Of a DNA stretch of 11,368 nucleotides, positions 5,769-11,368 are shown in pieces. This DNA is from Candidatus Saccharimonadales bacterium (lineage in GTDB: Bacteria > Patescibacteriota > Saccharimonadia > UBA4664 > SCTI01), in assembly GCA_030150485.1 (NCBI GenBank), contig JASLFZ010000022.1, positions 1 through 11,368 of the forward strand, written 5' to 3'. The notes below the pieces were generated by a model. It was given only the letters and a program-made list of their open reading frames with translations. It did no database searches and was not told the origin of the DNA. Position 1 is the first letter of the stretch; each line of letters opens with the position of its first letter. The position numbers and the translations under genes are program-made.

Positions 5769-6737
5769 TTACTGTTGATTTGAACTACCGCTTGGAGTAG
5801 CGCTAGATGCTGCTTCGGCAACCTGTGGCTGCTCCGCAACTACCGAAGCTGGAGTGGTGACCGGCTCCGATGGCACAGCTGGTGCTGGGACGCTTGGCTC
5901 GGGAGCGGCAACCGCCGCAGCCGCAGGAACTACTGTAGGGGCCGGCATAGCCGGTGCCGCGGGCTTGATCGGAGTAGTCGGTGAAATGGGGGTGGCGTGG
6001 GGCATCGCAAAGCCGGGCGCATCTAGCCCTGCGGGCGGAGCGGGTTGAGTAGGAGCGGGAACCACTGGTTGTTGGGGTACCACCGAAGGTGCCGCATCAT
6101 TGTGATGTATCATGCCTTGGACCCCCGCCACCACGCTGCCAAGCGTGGGCATGTTTGGTCCCACCACCTCAAACTGTACGCCTAAAAAGGCCGCGATGTG
6201 CTCGCCGATCTCCTGGTTTGGCACCTTGCTGATCATACTCATGGCCCCCATCGATCGCGAACCATCGGCTATATCGATACTGGTGCCGTCCCGCATCTGG
6301 ATAAGCAACTGTGTCTGCTGGGTGGTGTTGGTGTTTGAGCTACCAAGCCCAGCCACTCCAATATTAATGCCGCTTCCTGGCATACCACCGGCGTTATTAT
6401 TGGCGTACTGGGTATGATACTCCGAGGTAAGCTGCATTTTAACCACATCCGTAACCTGGTAGCGCAAATCCTGTTTTTTGCGCATGGAGGCCACATTGAG
6501 AATCACTGTTCCTGCGTCTTTATCTATGGTTAGGGTACGAGCTTTGCGCGTGACCACCAAAAGTACGCTGACGAGAAAAAAGAGCACGCCAAAAATTATG
6601 GCTGGAAACGATTTCTGCGAGATGCCCACGCCAATAATGAGCAAGCCGATGAGCGCTACCATAGGCGCAGCGAACAAAGCCCCAAGCGCACTATCCTTAG
6701 CGACTAAAACGGTAGGTGATTCGGAAACTATTTTCAT
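5769..6737 (-). CDS. Two-TM membrane protein with soluble beta-rich domain and Pro/Ala-rich tail
   Basis: I do not recognise a named family. Three parts are visible in 322 aa. Residues about 18-38 and 45-63 are TM helices forming a hairpin. Residues about 66-190 alternate short strands (TLTIDKDAGTVILN, YQVTDVVKMQL, TQLLIQMRDGTSIDI) and end in a helix (NQEIGEHIAAFLGV), a layout reminiscent of bacterial PH-like domains in small membrane proteins. A Gly/Asn/Ser loop at 112-140 interrupts it. Residues about 214-322 are low-complexity Pro/Ala/Val, probably disordered and possibly an extended arm. The start has SD AAAAGG 7 nt upstream. It lies 71 bp after the patatin gene, with a possible extended -10 promoter between. 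The function is unknown; a cytoplasmic tail is more likely given the short basic loop. Confidence 0.8.
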   Translation of the reverse strand: MKIVSESPTVLVAKDSALGALFAAPMVALIGLLIIGVGISQKSFPAIIFGVLFFLVSVLLVVTRKARTLTIDKDAGTVILNVASMRKKQDLRYQVTDVVKMQLTSEYHTQYANNNAGGMPGSGINIGVAGLGSSNTNTTQQTQLLIQMRDGTSIDIADGSRSMGAMSMISKVPNQEIGEHIAAFLGVQFEVVGPNMPTLGSVVAGVQGMIHHNDAAPSVVPQQPVVPAPTQPAPPAGLDAPGFAMPHATPISPTTPIKPAAPAMPAPTVVPAAAAVAAPEPSVPAPAVPSEPVTTPASVVAEQPQVAEAASSATPSGSSNQQ

Positions 6738-6783
6738 GGTTGTGCCTTTTTATTTTTTGGTTGGCCCAAGGCCTTTCCCTGCC

Positions 6784-6792
6784 AGTGTAGCA
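6784..6792 (-). promoter_or_regulatory. Possible extended -10 for the two-TM protein
   Basis: TGC-TACACT on the minus strand, giving a leader of about 40 nt with an SD (AAAAGG) before ATG 6737. No clear -35. Cotranscription from the patatin gene is the alternative. Confidence 0.35.
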
Positions 6793-6808
6793 TAAGCGTG
6801 TTAGAAAG

Positions 6809-7759
6809 CTAGCCCTCCCAGGTCTGCAAGAACTTTTGCGTCGCCTCATACCCGTTACGGTACAGCTTTTGCTGTTTATCCTTGCCAATATGAAAGTCGG
6901 TCACCTTAACGTCGTCCACATCAACAAAAATGGTGCTATCGCGGACCTCCGGGTCGCGCATCATCTCCTCTCCCTGGGCGTTGATGGAGGTGGTCACCAT
7001 CGCTCGCGCCATACTTGAGAGGCCGGTGATTTCTGGGTGCAGCTCGGCCACCTCCGGCGCGAATGACAGCCGCACCCCCAACGTACGCTCGTGATAGCGG
7101 CGCAGCTCGCGGTAAATCCCAATCGGGTAGTTCATCACAATTCCCCCATCTGCGAGCAACGAGTTGCCGATGCGATACGGCTGATACAAAAACGGCAACG
7201 CCGTGGCCGCCCGCACCGCCTCCGCCACCGATTGCTTATCCGGGTCCAACCCCAATAGATGATAGTCCCACGGCAGACGCAGCAACCGGCCGTGCGTAAT
7301 ATCGGCCGCCATCACCACCAACCGGTAGCGCCGCTCGATAGGGAGATCCGGGGCGGGGTACCGCAGATCGCCAAAGGTTTTTATACCCTGCTCTTCAAGC
7401 AGCTCCTTAATCCAGCGGAGCAGGTTGTCGCCCGAATTGATAGCGGCGTGCCGGACCATTGAGTAGCCCTTGGTTGCATAGCCAAGCCGGCCACCGCGCT
7501 GATTATCCAGCAACGAGTTAAAATCTAGGTCGGCTAAAATCTGCCGGACACCAGAAACCGGCATACCACTCGTTGCGAGCGCTGCCATAATTGAGCCGGC
7601 CGAGCAGCCCGCCAAAATATTAAATCGATAGCCGGCATCCTCCAGGGCGGCCACCGCCCCAATCAAACCGATCCCCTTTATGCCACCGCCACCCAGCACT
7701 AAGTTAAGCGCTTGATTGTCGCGCTCGGTGAATTCGATGGGTTTGTTCTGAGACTCCAT
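6809..7759 (-). CDS. Patatin-like phospholipase
   Basis: Patatin-family enzymes hydrolyse acyl ester bonds of lipids with a Ser-Asp dyad; in bacteria they act in lipid turnover or as effectors. All motifs are present in 316 aa: the oxyanion loop LGGGGIKG (22-29), the nucleophile elbow GCSAG with Ser53, and the DGG motif with Asp204. No signal peptide or TM is visible, so the enzyme is probably cytoplasmic or peripheral at the membrane. The last 60 residues are charged. There is no properly spaced SD: AAGGGG abuts the ATG directly. TAAAAT ends 6 nt before the ATG, consistent with a leaderless mRNA. For an organism thought to take lipids from a host cell, a phospholipase has an obvious use, but that role is inference. 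Confidence 0.92.
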   Translation of the reverse strand: MESQNKPIEFTERDNQALNLVLGGGGIKGIGLIGAVAALEDAGYRFNILAGCSAGSIMAALATSGMPVSGVRQILADLDFNSLLDNQRGGRLGYATKGYSMVRHAAINSGDNLLRWIKELLEEQGIKTFGDLRYPAPDLPIERRYRLVVMAADITHGRLLRLPWDYHLLGLDPDKQSVAEAVRAATALPFLYQPYRIGNSLLADGGIVMNYPIGIYRELRRYHERTLGVRLSFAPEVAELHPEITGLSSMARAMVTTSINAQGEEMMRDPEVRDSTIFVDVDDVKVTDFHIGKDKQQKLYRNGYEATQKFLQTWEG

Positions 7760-7765
7760 CCCCTT

Positions 7766-7771
7766 ATTTTA
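7766..7771 (-). promoter_or_regulatory. -10-like hexamer just upstream of the patatin ATG
   Basis: TAAAAT on the minus strand, followed by AAGGGG and ATG 7759. The spacing would place the transcript start at the ATG. No good -35 was found. Confidence 0.35.
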
Positions 7772-7806
7772 CACCACTCTAACCTGAAAGCCGCTCTAAA
7801 TAACGC

Positions 7807-7835
7807 TTATGCTTTTTTTGAAATGTTGATATAAT
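7807..7835 (+). promoter_or_regulatory. Plus-strand extended -10 promoter in the patatin-permease gap
   Basis: TTATGC (7807-7812), a 17-nt spacer, and TATAAT (7830-7835) preceded by TGA, making an extended consensus -10. The predicted start is near 7842. It points away from the patatin gene toward the 3' end of the convergent permease gene, so it serves neither. Confidence 0.65.
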
Positions 7836-7841
7836 GAAATC

Positions 7842-7986
7842 AGAATTAAATGAGAGGGGGTGATCATTGCAAAGTCCTAGATCTAACGGGCGTCAGTACA
7901 CTATCACGGAGGTGATTGCACCCTAATTCATTTGGACGCCTAGGTAGGCATCAAGACCGGCTCGTTTTGGGCCGGTCTTATTTTTC
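7842..7986 (+). ncRNA. Candidate small RNA or micro-mRNA of about 145 nt
   Basis: A strong promoter (7807-7835) and a strong intrinsic terminator (7953-7985) on the same strand bracket this stretch, which holds no long reading frame. Inside, GGTGAT(CA)TTGCA (7859-7871) is echoed by GGTGATTGCA (7911-7920). ATCAC (7903-7907) can pair with GTGAT at either 7860-7864 or 7912-7916, giving two exclusive folds. A 19-codon frame from TTG 7867 to TAA 7926 follows GAGGGGG with a 6-nt gap, so a peptide is also possible. I recognise no known RNA family (not 4.5S, 6S, RNase P or tmRNA by size and motifs). Confidence 0.45.
7953..7985 (+). terminator. Intrinsic terminator of the small plus-strand unit
   Basis: AAGACCGGC (7953-7961), a 9-nt loop and GCCGGTCTT (7971-7979) form a perfect 9-bp stem, followed by ATTTTT. 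The T-run is on the plus strand. On the minus strand the hairpin follows the permease stop but has no T-run. Confidence 0.8.
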
Positions 7987-7990
7987 GGCC

Positions 7991-9223
7991 CTACTCCCAG
8001 CTAAAGACGCGGTTGGCAATCGCGTAAGCAATAATGCCCCACACCACCAAACCGAGGATATCGATACGAACCGTCCACAGCGAGGCGCCATTATTGAAAA
8101 TTGAGCGCATGGCGTCACTCAGATAGGTCAGCGGCAGGTAGTTGGTGATTACCGTTAACCAGTGCGGAAAATCGTCACGGGTAAAGAAGATGCCGGAAAG
8201 AAACAGCTGCGGAAACTGAATCAAGTTGGCAAACGGCGCCGCTTGGTTTTCGTCCTTAGCCGCACCGGCGATACCAAAGCCCATTGCCAGAAACACCATA
8301 ATTCCCAGCGTCACCACTACAAATAGACTCACCACGCTACCAATCAAGTGTAGATGGAAGAAGCCCACCCCGATCCCAACTAACAAGCTAATTTGCAGAA
8401 TCCCAACCAGGTAGCGGGTAATGGACTGGGCGATAAGGAAGTTGCCCGGCTTGATTGGCGTGGCCTGGATGCGCCGCAGCGCTCCCGAGGTCTTAAACGA
8501 AATAAACGCAAACGCTACCGTGAAGATGCCGAGCTGCATTAACGTCATCGCCATAATGCCGGGCAAAATAAAGTCGATGTAGCCCAAGTTGTTGGTCTGC
8601 ACCCCAGTAGATTTTAGCCCAATTACCTGCGAGCTGTGCGCTAACTGGTTGCTAAACTGCGTCGCCACCTGCTGCAGAATTAAGCTGGCCGTTTGGCCGC
8701 TACCCGGCTGTGCCTGGTTGTAGTAAGTCTCAACCTGGGCCGGCCTCACCTGACTGCCGTTCATCGCGCCAAAGGTCGATGGTATGACCACCTCCAGATC
8801 AACCTTACCGGTGGTTAGCTGTTTGCGCGCGTAGGTAGTATCCGAAGTCTCTGAGACCTTAAACGCCTCCACCTTCTTGACCGCCTGCAGGTAAGATTGA
8901 GAGAGCTTGGTGTGCGACTGATTGACGACCTCGAGCTTAATACTGCCGCTTCCGCTGCCATTCGAAATTAACCCAAACACGATCACCAGCACCAGCGGGA
9001 TAAACAGTGAGAAGAAAACGCCCGTCGTGTTGCGGAAGTACATTTTCATCGATGCCACCGTCAAGCTCGCGAGCATGCGTAGCTTCCGGTTCTTAATGAA
9101 CGGCGGCCGCTCCGGGCGGCGGCGAGCTGGCTTAAGCCGACGGCCCAGGCCGCTTCTCTGCATCACGCGTAGCAACACCACGGCCACGACTACCACAATG
9201 AGGATAATGTTACGTGTATGCAT
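7991..9223 (-). CDS. ABC-2 type transporter permease with extra N-terminal helix
   Basis: This is the membrane subunit of an ABC-2 exporter. The 410-aa protein has the usual plan: a TM at about 66-87 after FRNTTGVFFSLF, a large extracytoplasmic domain (about 88-212), then five TM segments (about 215-243, 262-290, 292-320, 332-348, 385-405), with the cytoplasmic loop SFKTSGALRRIQATPI (242-257) typical of DrrB/YhgE-like permeases. Unusual is an added N-terminal hydrophobic helix (about 5-20), followed by a very basic stretch with RRLKPARRRPERPP (28-41). The start is supported by a 1-bp overlap with the ATPase stop (TAATG), so the two genes are coupled. The exported substrate is unknown; lipids, peptides or drugs are all possible. 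Confidence 0.92.
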   Translation of the reverse strand: MHTRNIILIVVVVAVVLLRVMQRSGLGRRLKPARRRPERPPFIKNRKLRMLASLTVASMKMYFRNTTGVFFSLFIPLVLVIVFGLISNGSGSGSIKLEVVNQSHTKLSQSYLQAVKKVEAFKVSETSDTTYARKQLTTGKVDLEVVIPSTFGAMNGSQVRPAQVETYYNQAQPGSGQTASLILQQVATQFSNQLAHSSQVIGLKSTGVQTNNLGYIDFILPGIMAMTLMQLGIFTVAFAFISFKTSGALRRIQATPIKPGNFLIAQSITRYLVGILQISLLVGIGVGFFHLHLIGSVVSLFVVVTLGIMVFLAMGFGIAGAAKDENQAAPFANLIQFPQLFLSGIFFTRDDFPHWLTVITNYLPLTYLSDAMRSIFNNGASLWTVRIDILGLVVWGIIAYAIANRVFSWE

Positions 9224-9981
9224 TAGTCGCGCAGCGCCTTTCCGGTGAGGTCGATAAAGACGTCTTCGAGCGTCGCCGGCACCACCTCGCGATGCGGCTT
9301 AAAGCCCCGCTTAATCAATGCTCGCTTGAGATCATTGGGCGCGTCCAGCGCGATGATCTTGCCATCATCCATAATCGCCACGCGGTGGCACAGCACCTCG
9401 GCCTCCTCCATGTAGTGGGTGGTTAGTACGATGGTGGTTCCCTTATCGCGAATGCTTTGCACCAAATCCCACAGGTTGCGGCGTGCCTGAGGGTCTAGGC
9501 CGGTCGTCGGCTCATCCAAAAACAGCACCACCGGCTGATTCACTAAAGCCGCCGCGATACTAAACCGCTGCTTCTGGCCGCCAGAGAGCTCTTTGACCTC
9601 CTCTCCTGCCTTCTCTTCCAGGTTGACCTCGCGCAGTAGCTCCATGGGGTCGGAGGTGGCGCCATACAGGTCGCGAAACAGCCGCAAGAGCTCAATAAGA
9701 CTCAGGTTGCCAAAGAAGGCCGATGATTGCAGTTGCACGCCAATAATTTTCTTAACCTGGTCGGCGTGTTCGGCCACGTTAATGCCGTCTAGCGTAACCG
9801 TACCGCCGTCAATAGAGCGCAAACCCTCGATCATTTCCAGAGTAGAGGTTTTGCCTGCGCCGTTAGGGCCCAGAATACCGAACACCTCACCGCGAGCTAC
9901 CTCAAAGCTAATGCCACGCACCGCTTGGTAGTCGCCATACTGCTTCTTTAGACCCTTAACTTTTAGGACTGCGTCTGCCAT
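9223..9981 (-). CDS. ABC-2 exporter ATP-binding protein
   Basis: The cytoplasmic ATPase that drives the permease encoded directly downstream. All motifs are visible in 252 aa: Walker A GPNGAGKT (38-45), Q-loop region GVQLQ (81-85), signature LSGGQ (132-136), Walker B VVLFLDEP (151-158) and the switch His189 in TTHYMEE. The C-terminal VPATLEDVFIDLTGK (234-248) is typical of DrrA/CcmA-type subunits. I place the start at ATG 9981 rather than the in-frame ATG at 9990, because the latter lies inside a perfect TATAAT (-10) with TTGAAG (-35) 18 nt upstream. That promoter would start transcription exactly at 9981. The mRNA would therefore be leaderless. Confidence 0.95.
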   Translation of the reverse strand: MADAVLKVKGLKKQYGDYQAVRGISFEVARGEVFGILGPNGAGKTSTLEMIEGLRSIDGGTVTLDGINVAEHADQVKKIIGVQLQSSAFFGNLSLIELLRLFRDLYGATSDPMELLREVNLEEKAGEEVKELSGGQKQRFSIAAALVNQPVVLFLDEPTTGLDPQARRNLWDLVQSIRDKGTTIVLTTHYMEEAEVLCHRVAIMDDGKIIALDAPNDLKRALIKRGFKPHREVVPATLEDVFIDLTGKALRD

Positions 9982-9988
9982 AAACCGC

Positions 9989-10018
9989 ATTATACCTCGA
10001 CCTCAAGTAATTCTTCAA
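9989..10018 (-). promoter_or_regulatory. Promoter of the ABC exporter operon, leaderless arrangement
   Basis: On the minus strand: -35 TTGAAG (10018-10013), an 18-nt spacer, and -10 TATAAT (9994-9989). Seven nt (GCGGTTT) separate the -10 from ATG 9981. It is the strongest of the five leaderless-type promoters here. It lies directly downstream of the terminator at 10029-10074. Confidence 0.7.
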
Positions 10019-10028
10019 AATTCACACC

Positions 10029-10074
10029 AAAAAACCGCCCCATTAGGAGCGGCTCTTGGAAAGCTGGGCGGTTT
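10029..10074 (-). terminator. Intrinsic terminator of the 65-aa gene
   Basis: On the minus strand AAACCGCCC (10074-10066) pairs with GGGCGGTTT (10040-10032) around a 25-nt loop, followed by further T residues. The 5' arm overlaps the TAA stop of the gene. The large loop is unusual but the stem is perfect. Confidence 0.7.
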
Positions 10075-10270
10075 AGCCCTTCTTTAGGATCGGCAGACCG
10101 GTGCGGGGGTTCTCCACCACAATGTAGCCTTCCGGCAGGGCGTCAATGGCGCCATCTTTGACCTCACGACCAAAGAAGTAGATACGCTGAACGCGGCCAC
10201 CCTTGAGCGTTACGTCACGCATGTGCAAATAATATGTCTGACCCTTCGAGTTCACGTGGGAAAATGCCAC
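10073..10270 (-). CDS. 65-aa conserved-looking protein of unknown function
   Basis: A small, soluble protein with no TM. It opens MAFSHVNSKGQTYYLH, continues with VTLKGGRVQRIYFFGRE and closes PEGYIVVENPRTGLPILKK. I recall near-identical small proteins in many CPR genomes, always uncharacterised; this is memory, not a search. Alternating short strands and Gly turns suggest a compact beta fold, and the basic, aromatic composition would suit nucleic acid binding, though there is no direct sign of it. The start is GTG (10270-10268) with GAGG 7 nt upstream. A promoter and a terminator frame it as a single-gene unit. Confidence 0.8.
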   Translation of the reverse strand: MAFSHVNSKGQTYYLHMRDVTLKGGRVQRIYFFGREVKDGAIDALPEGYIVVENPRTGLPILKKG

Positions 10271-10304
10271 TTTATATCCTCACTTAATTACTACTGGTTC
10301 CCAG

Positions 10305-10332
10305 ATTAAGCTAACGGTTAACTGGTTGTCAA
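10305..10332 (-). promoter_or_regulatory. Promoter of the 65-aa gene
   Basis: On the minus strand a perfect -35 TTGACA (10332-10327), a 16-nt spacer and -10 CTTAAT (10310-10305). The predicted start near 10298 gives a 28-nt leader with an SD. The -10 is weak. Confidence 0.5.
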
Positions 10333-10396
10333 CAGGTGGGTATCTGAAAATCCTCTTTTAACAGATAGAAAATTGTCTCTCATGCCACGAAATCTC

Positions 10397-10425
10397 TTGT
10401 GGTTAGGGTGCGGCTCCGCTATAAT
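10397..10425 (+). promoter_or_regulatory. Promoter of the 162-aa membrane protein gene
   Basis: -35 TTGTGG (10397-10402), a 17-nt spacer and a perfect -10 TATAAT (10420-10425). The predicted start near 10432 gives a leader of about 32 nt containing GTGGAG before ATG 10464. Confidence 0.6.
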
Positions 10426-10463
10426 TCTGCTTATAGTGCTCATGGTAATTAAGTGGAGTTTAC

Positions 10464-10952
10464 ATGGAACCTCGACGCAATAATGCTGTACCGGCCCCGT
10501 CGCCCAAAAGCGCAGTGGCACGCAGTGATAGCAACATTCTCAATACAATCTTGGTGGTGCTGCTCATCATCACATCGATCATTGCTAGCGCATACCTCAT
10601 CCTGCGACTGGTGACCACCCCCGGCAACAACGGTGGTGATATTAAAAGTAAGCAGTACCAAGCACTCTTCTTGAGCAACGGGCAGGTTTACTTTGGTCAC
10701 CTCAGCGCGGTAAACGGCAGCTACGTTAAGCTTTCCGATATCTACTACTTGCAGGTTCAGCAGACGGTGCAGCCCAGCTCATCAAGCTCAACTAACAACC
10801 AACAAGTTTCCTTGGCCAAGTTAGGCAATGAACTCCACGGTCCCGAGGATGAGATGTTCGTCTCACGCGACCAAGTGCTTTTCTGGGAAAACCTCAAGAA
10901 CAGCGGTAAGGTTGTCCAGGCCATCCAGTCATACGAAGCCAGCCACAAATAG
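10464..10952 (+). CDS. Single-TM protein of unknown function, CPR-type
   Basis: A 162-aa protein with a Pro/Ala/Ser/basic N-terminal tail (1-24), one long TM helix (about 25-49) and a C-terminal soluble domain. The soluble domain contains QALFLSNGQVYFGHLS (66-81), YVKLSDIYYLQ (87-97), a Ser/Asn/Gln-rich linker (104-115), KLGNELHGPEDEMF (119-132) and RDQVLFWENLK (135-145). I recall this pattern of motifs in many Saccharibacteria and other CPR genomes as a conserved hypothetical, without known function. The basic N-terminus suggests N-in, with the domain outside the membrane. GGAG lies 5 nt before the ATG, a TATAAT promoter lies upstream, and a perfect terminator lies 9 nt downstream. It is a monocistronic unit. 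Confidence 0.85.
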   Translation: MEPRRNNAVPAPSPKSAVARSDSNILNTILVVLLIITSIIASAYLILRLVTTPGNNGGDIKSKQYQALFLSNGQVYFGHLSAVNGSYVKLSDIYYLQVQQTVQPSSSSSTNNQQVSLAKLGNELHGPEDEMFVSRDQVLFWENLKNSGKVVQAIQSYEASHK

Positions 10953-10960
10953 CCAGCCAC

Positions 10961-10996
10961 TATTAAAAAACCTCCCAGCTGGGAGGTTTTTTAATA
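10961..10996. terminator. Bidirectional intrinsic terminator, perfect 36-bp palindrome
   Basis: The 36 bp are fully self-complementary: an A-rich arm, CCTCCC, the centre AGCT, GGGAGG and a T-rich arm. Each strand ends in six T residues, so it stops both the plus-strand 162-aa gene and the minus-strand gene ending at 11008. Confidence 0.92.
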
Positions 10997-11007
10997 AACT
11001 CGCAATC

Positions 11008-11368
11008 CTAACGTCGCAGTAATCGTAGGTAGCTCCCCATAGCCACACCGACCAGCATAACGAGAAAGGCGATGCCGGCCGAATCCGCCGTCCAGCTCGG
11101 CGAGGTAAAGGTTTTTGTATAGGCGGCCTTAACCGGCTGGGCCACCGCTTGGGGGTTGGTGGAAGGCGTCGAGTGCGCCGCCACGTAGGCCTGCACGCAG
11201 TTAGCTTGGGTGATTGAATCAGCGTGGCCGGCACAAGCAGCTTGGGCTTGGGCATAGATCTGCCCGTTACTCGCCGGGTTCGCCGCCGACTGGGCAGCCG
11301 CAACCGCCCGGTTATAGCTTCCAGCCAAAAATAGCGTTTCCCCGGTTGCCATGTGCGTATGCGTGTAG
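11008..11368 (-). CDS. C-terminal part of a membrane-anchored protein, N-terminus outside window
   Basis: The frame is open from the right edge to the TAG at 11010-11008 (about 120 codons visible). An internal ATG at 11352 exists, but the five codons before it (Y-T-H-T-H) are also open and no SD is evident, so I treat the gene as truncated by the window. The visible part is Ala/Gln/Thr/Ser-rich, with a Cys pair (CAGHADSITQANC) that could form a disulfide, and a Thr/Pro/Ser-rich linker. It ends in one TM helix (about the last 25 residues, AGIAFLVMLVGVAMG) and a basic tail SYLRLLRR. That is a C-terminal anchor with the bulk outside the cytoplasm. I do not recognise the family. Confidence 0.7.
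   Translation of the reverse strand, partial: YTHTHMATGETLFLAGSYNRAVAAAQSAANPASNGQIYAQAQAACAGHADSITQANCVQAYVAAHSTPSTNPQAVAQPVKAAYTKTFTSPSWTADSAGIAFLVMLVGVAMGSYLRLLRR

Noticed and set aside
9981..9990. ATG 9990 as the ABC ATPase start
   Set aside because: It lies within the TATAAT promoter element; ATG 9981 fits the transcript start and the usual ATPase N-terminus.
10291..10327. Repeated ACTGGTT as an operator in the 65-aa gene promoter
   Set aside because: Only two 7-mers in direct orientation with irregular spacing; this is too little to separate from chance.

Overview
The window looks like chromosomal DNA from a Candidatus Saccharibacteria (TM7) or closely related Patescibacteria/CPR genome. 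This rests on the gene mix: a short TilS of about 300 residues, and small proteins whose sequences I recognise only as recurring uncharacterised CPR families (the 65-aa and 162-aa proteins near the right end). A reduced, membrane-heavy gene set fits too. TGA is a normal stop here (the kinase gene ends in TGA), which argues against the TGA-glycine code of Absconditabacteria and Gracilibacteria. The assignment comes from reading, not a database search.

Layout. Bases 1-2946, minus strand: an unrecognised 161-aa protein, then tilS, then ftsH, which leaves the window at its left edge. Bases 3021-3271, plus strand: two CAU-anticodon tRNAs (initiator Met and probable elongator Met) with their own promoters and a terminator between them. 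They are followed by a secreted lipoprotein gene (3362-3880) with a structured leader. A perfect 16-bp hairpin separates this gene from a convergent FtsB/DivIC-like division gene (3943-4329, minus). A 36-bp divergent promoter region links that gene to a third CAU tRNA (4366-4441), probably the Ile2 type that TilS modifies. Bases 4487-5622, minus: a small-molecule kinase overlapping a PepE-type serine peptidase by 4 bp. Bases 5769-7759, minus: a patatin-like phospholipase, then a two-TM protein with a Pro/Ala-rich tail. Bases 7830-7986, plus: an apparent small independent transcript with no recognised gene. Bases 7991-9981, minus: a two-gene ABC-2 exporter. Bases 10066-11368: a 65-aa protein (minus), a single-TM protein (plus) ending at a perfect bidirectional terminator, and the C-terminal part of a membrane-anchored protein (minus) entering from the right edge.

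How the genes relate. tilS and three CAU tRNAs lie within about 2 kb, so the probable TilS substrate and the two Met tRNAs it must avoid sit close to the enzyme. FtsH (membrane proteolysis), the FtsB-like protein (septum), the lipoprotein, the exporter and several one- or two-TM proteins give the region an envelope flavour.

The clearest unexplained patterns are three. (1) Five genes (tilS, ftsB-like, kinase, patatin, ABC ATPase) have a -10-like hexamer ending 6-7 nt before the ATG and no usable Shine-Dalgarno, as expected for leaderless mRNAs, while their neighbours have ordinary SD sites. (2) A plus-strand transcription unit of about 145 nt lies at 7842-7986. (3) The lipoprotein leader can hide its own strong SD. 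No CRISPR array, insertion sequence or phage gene was seen.
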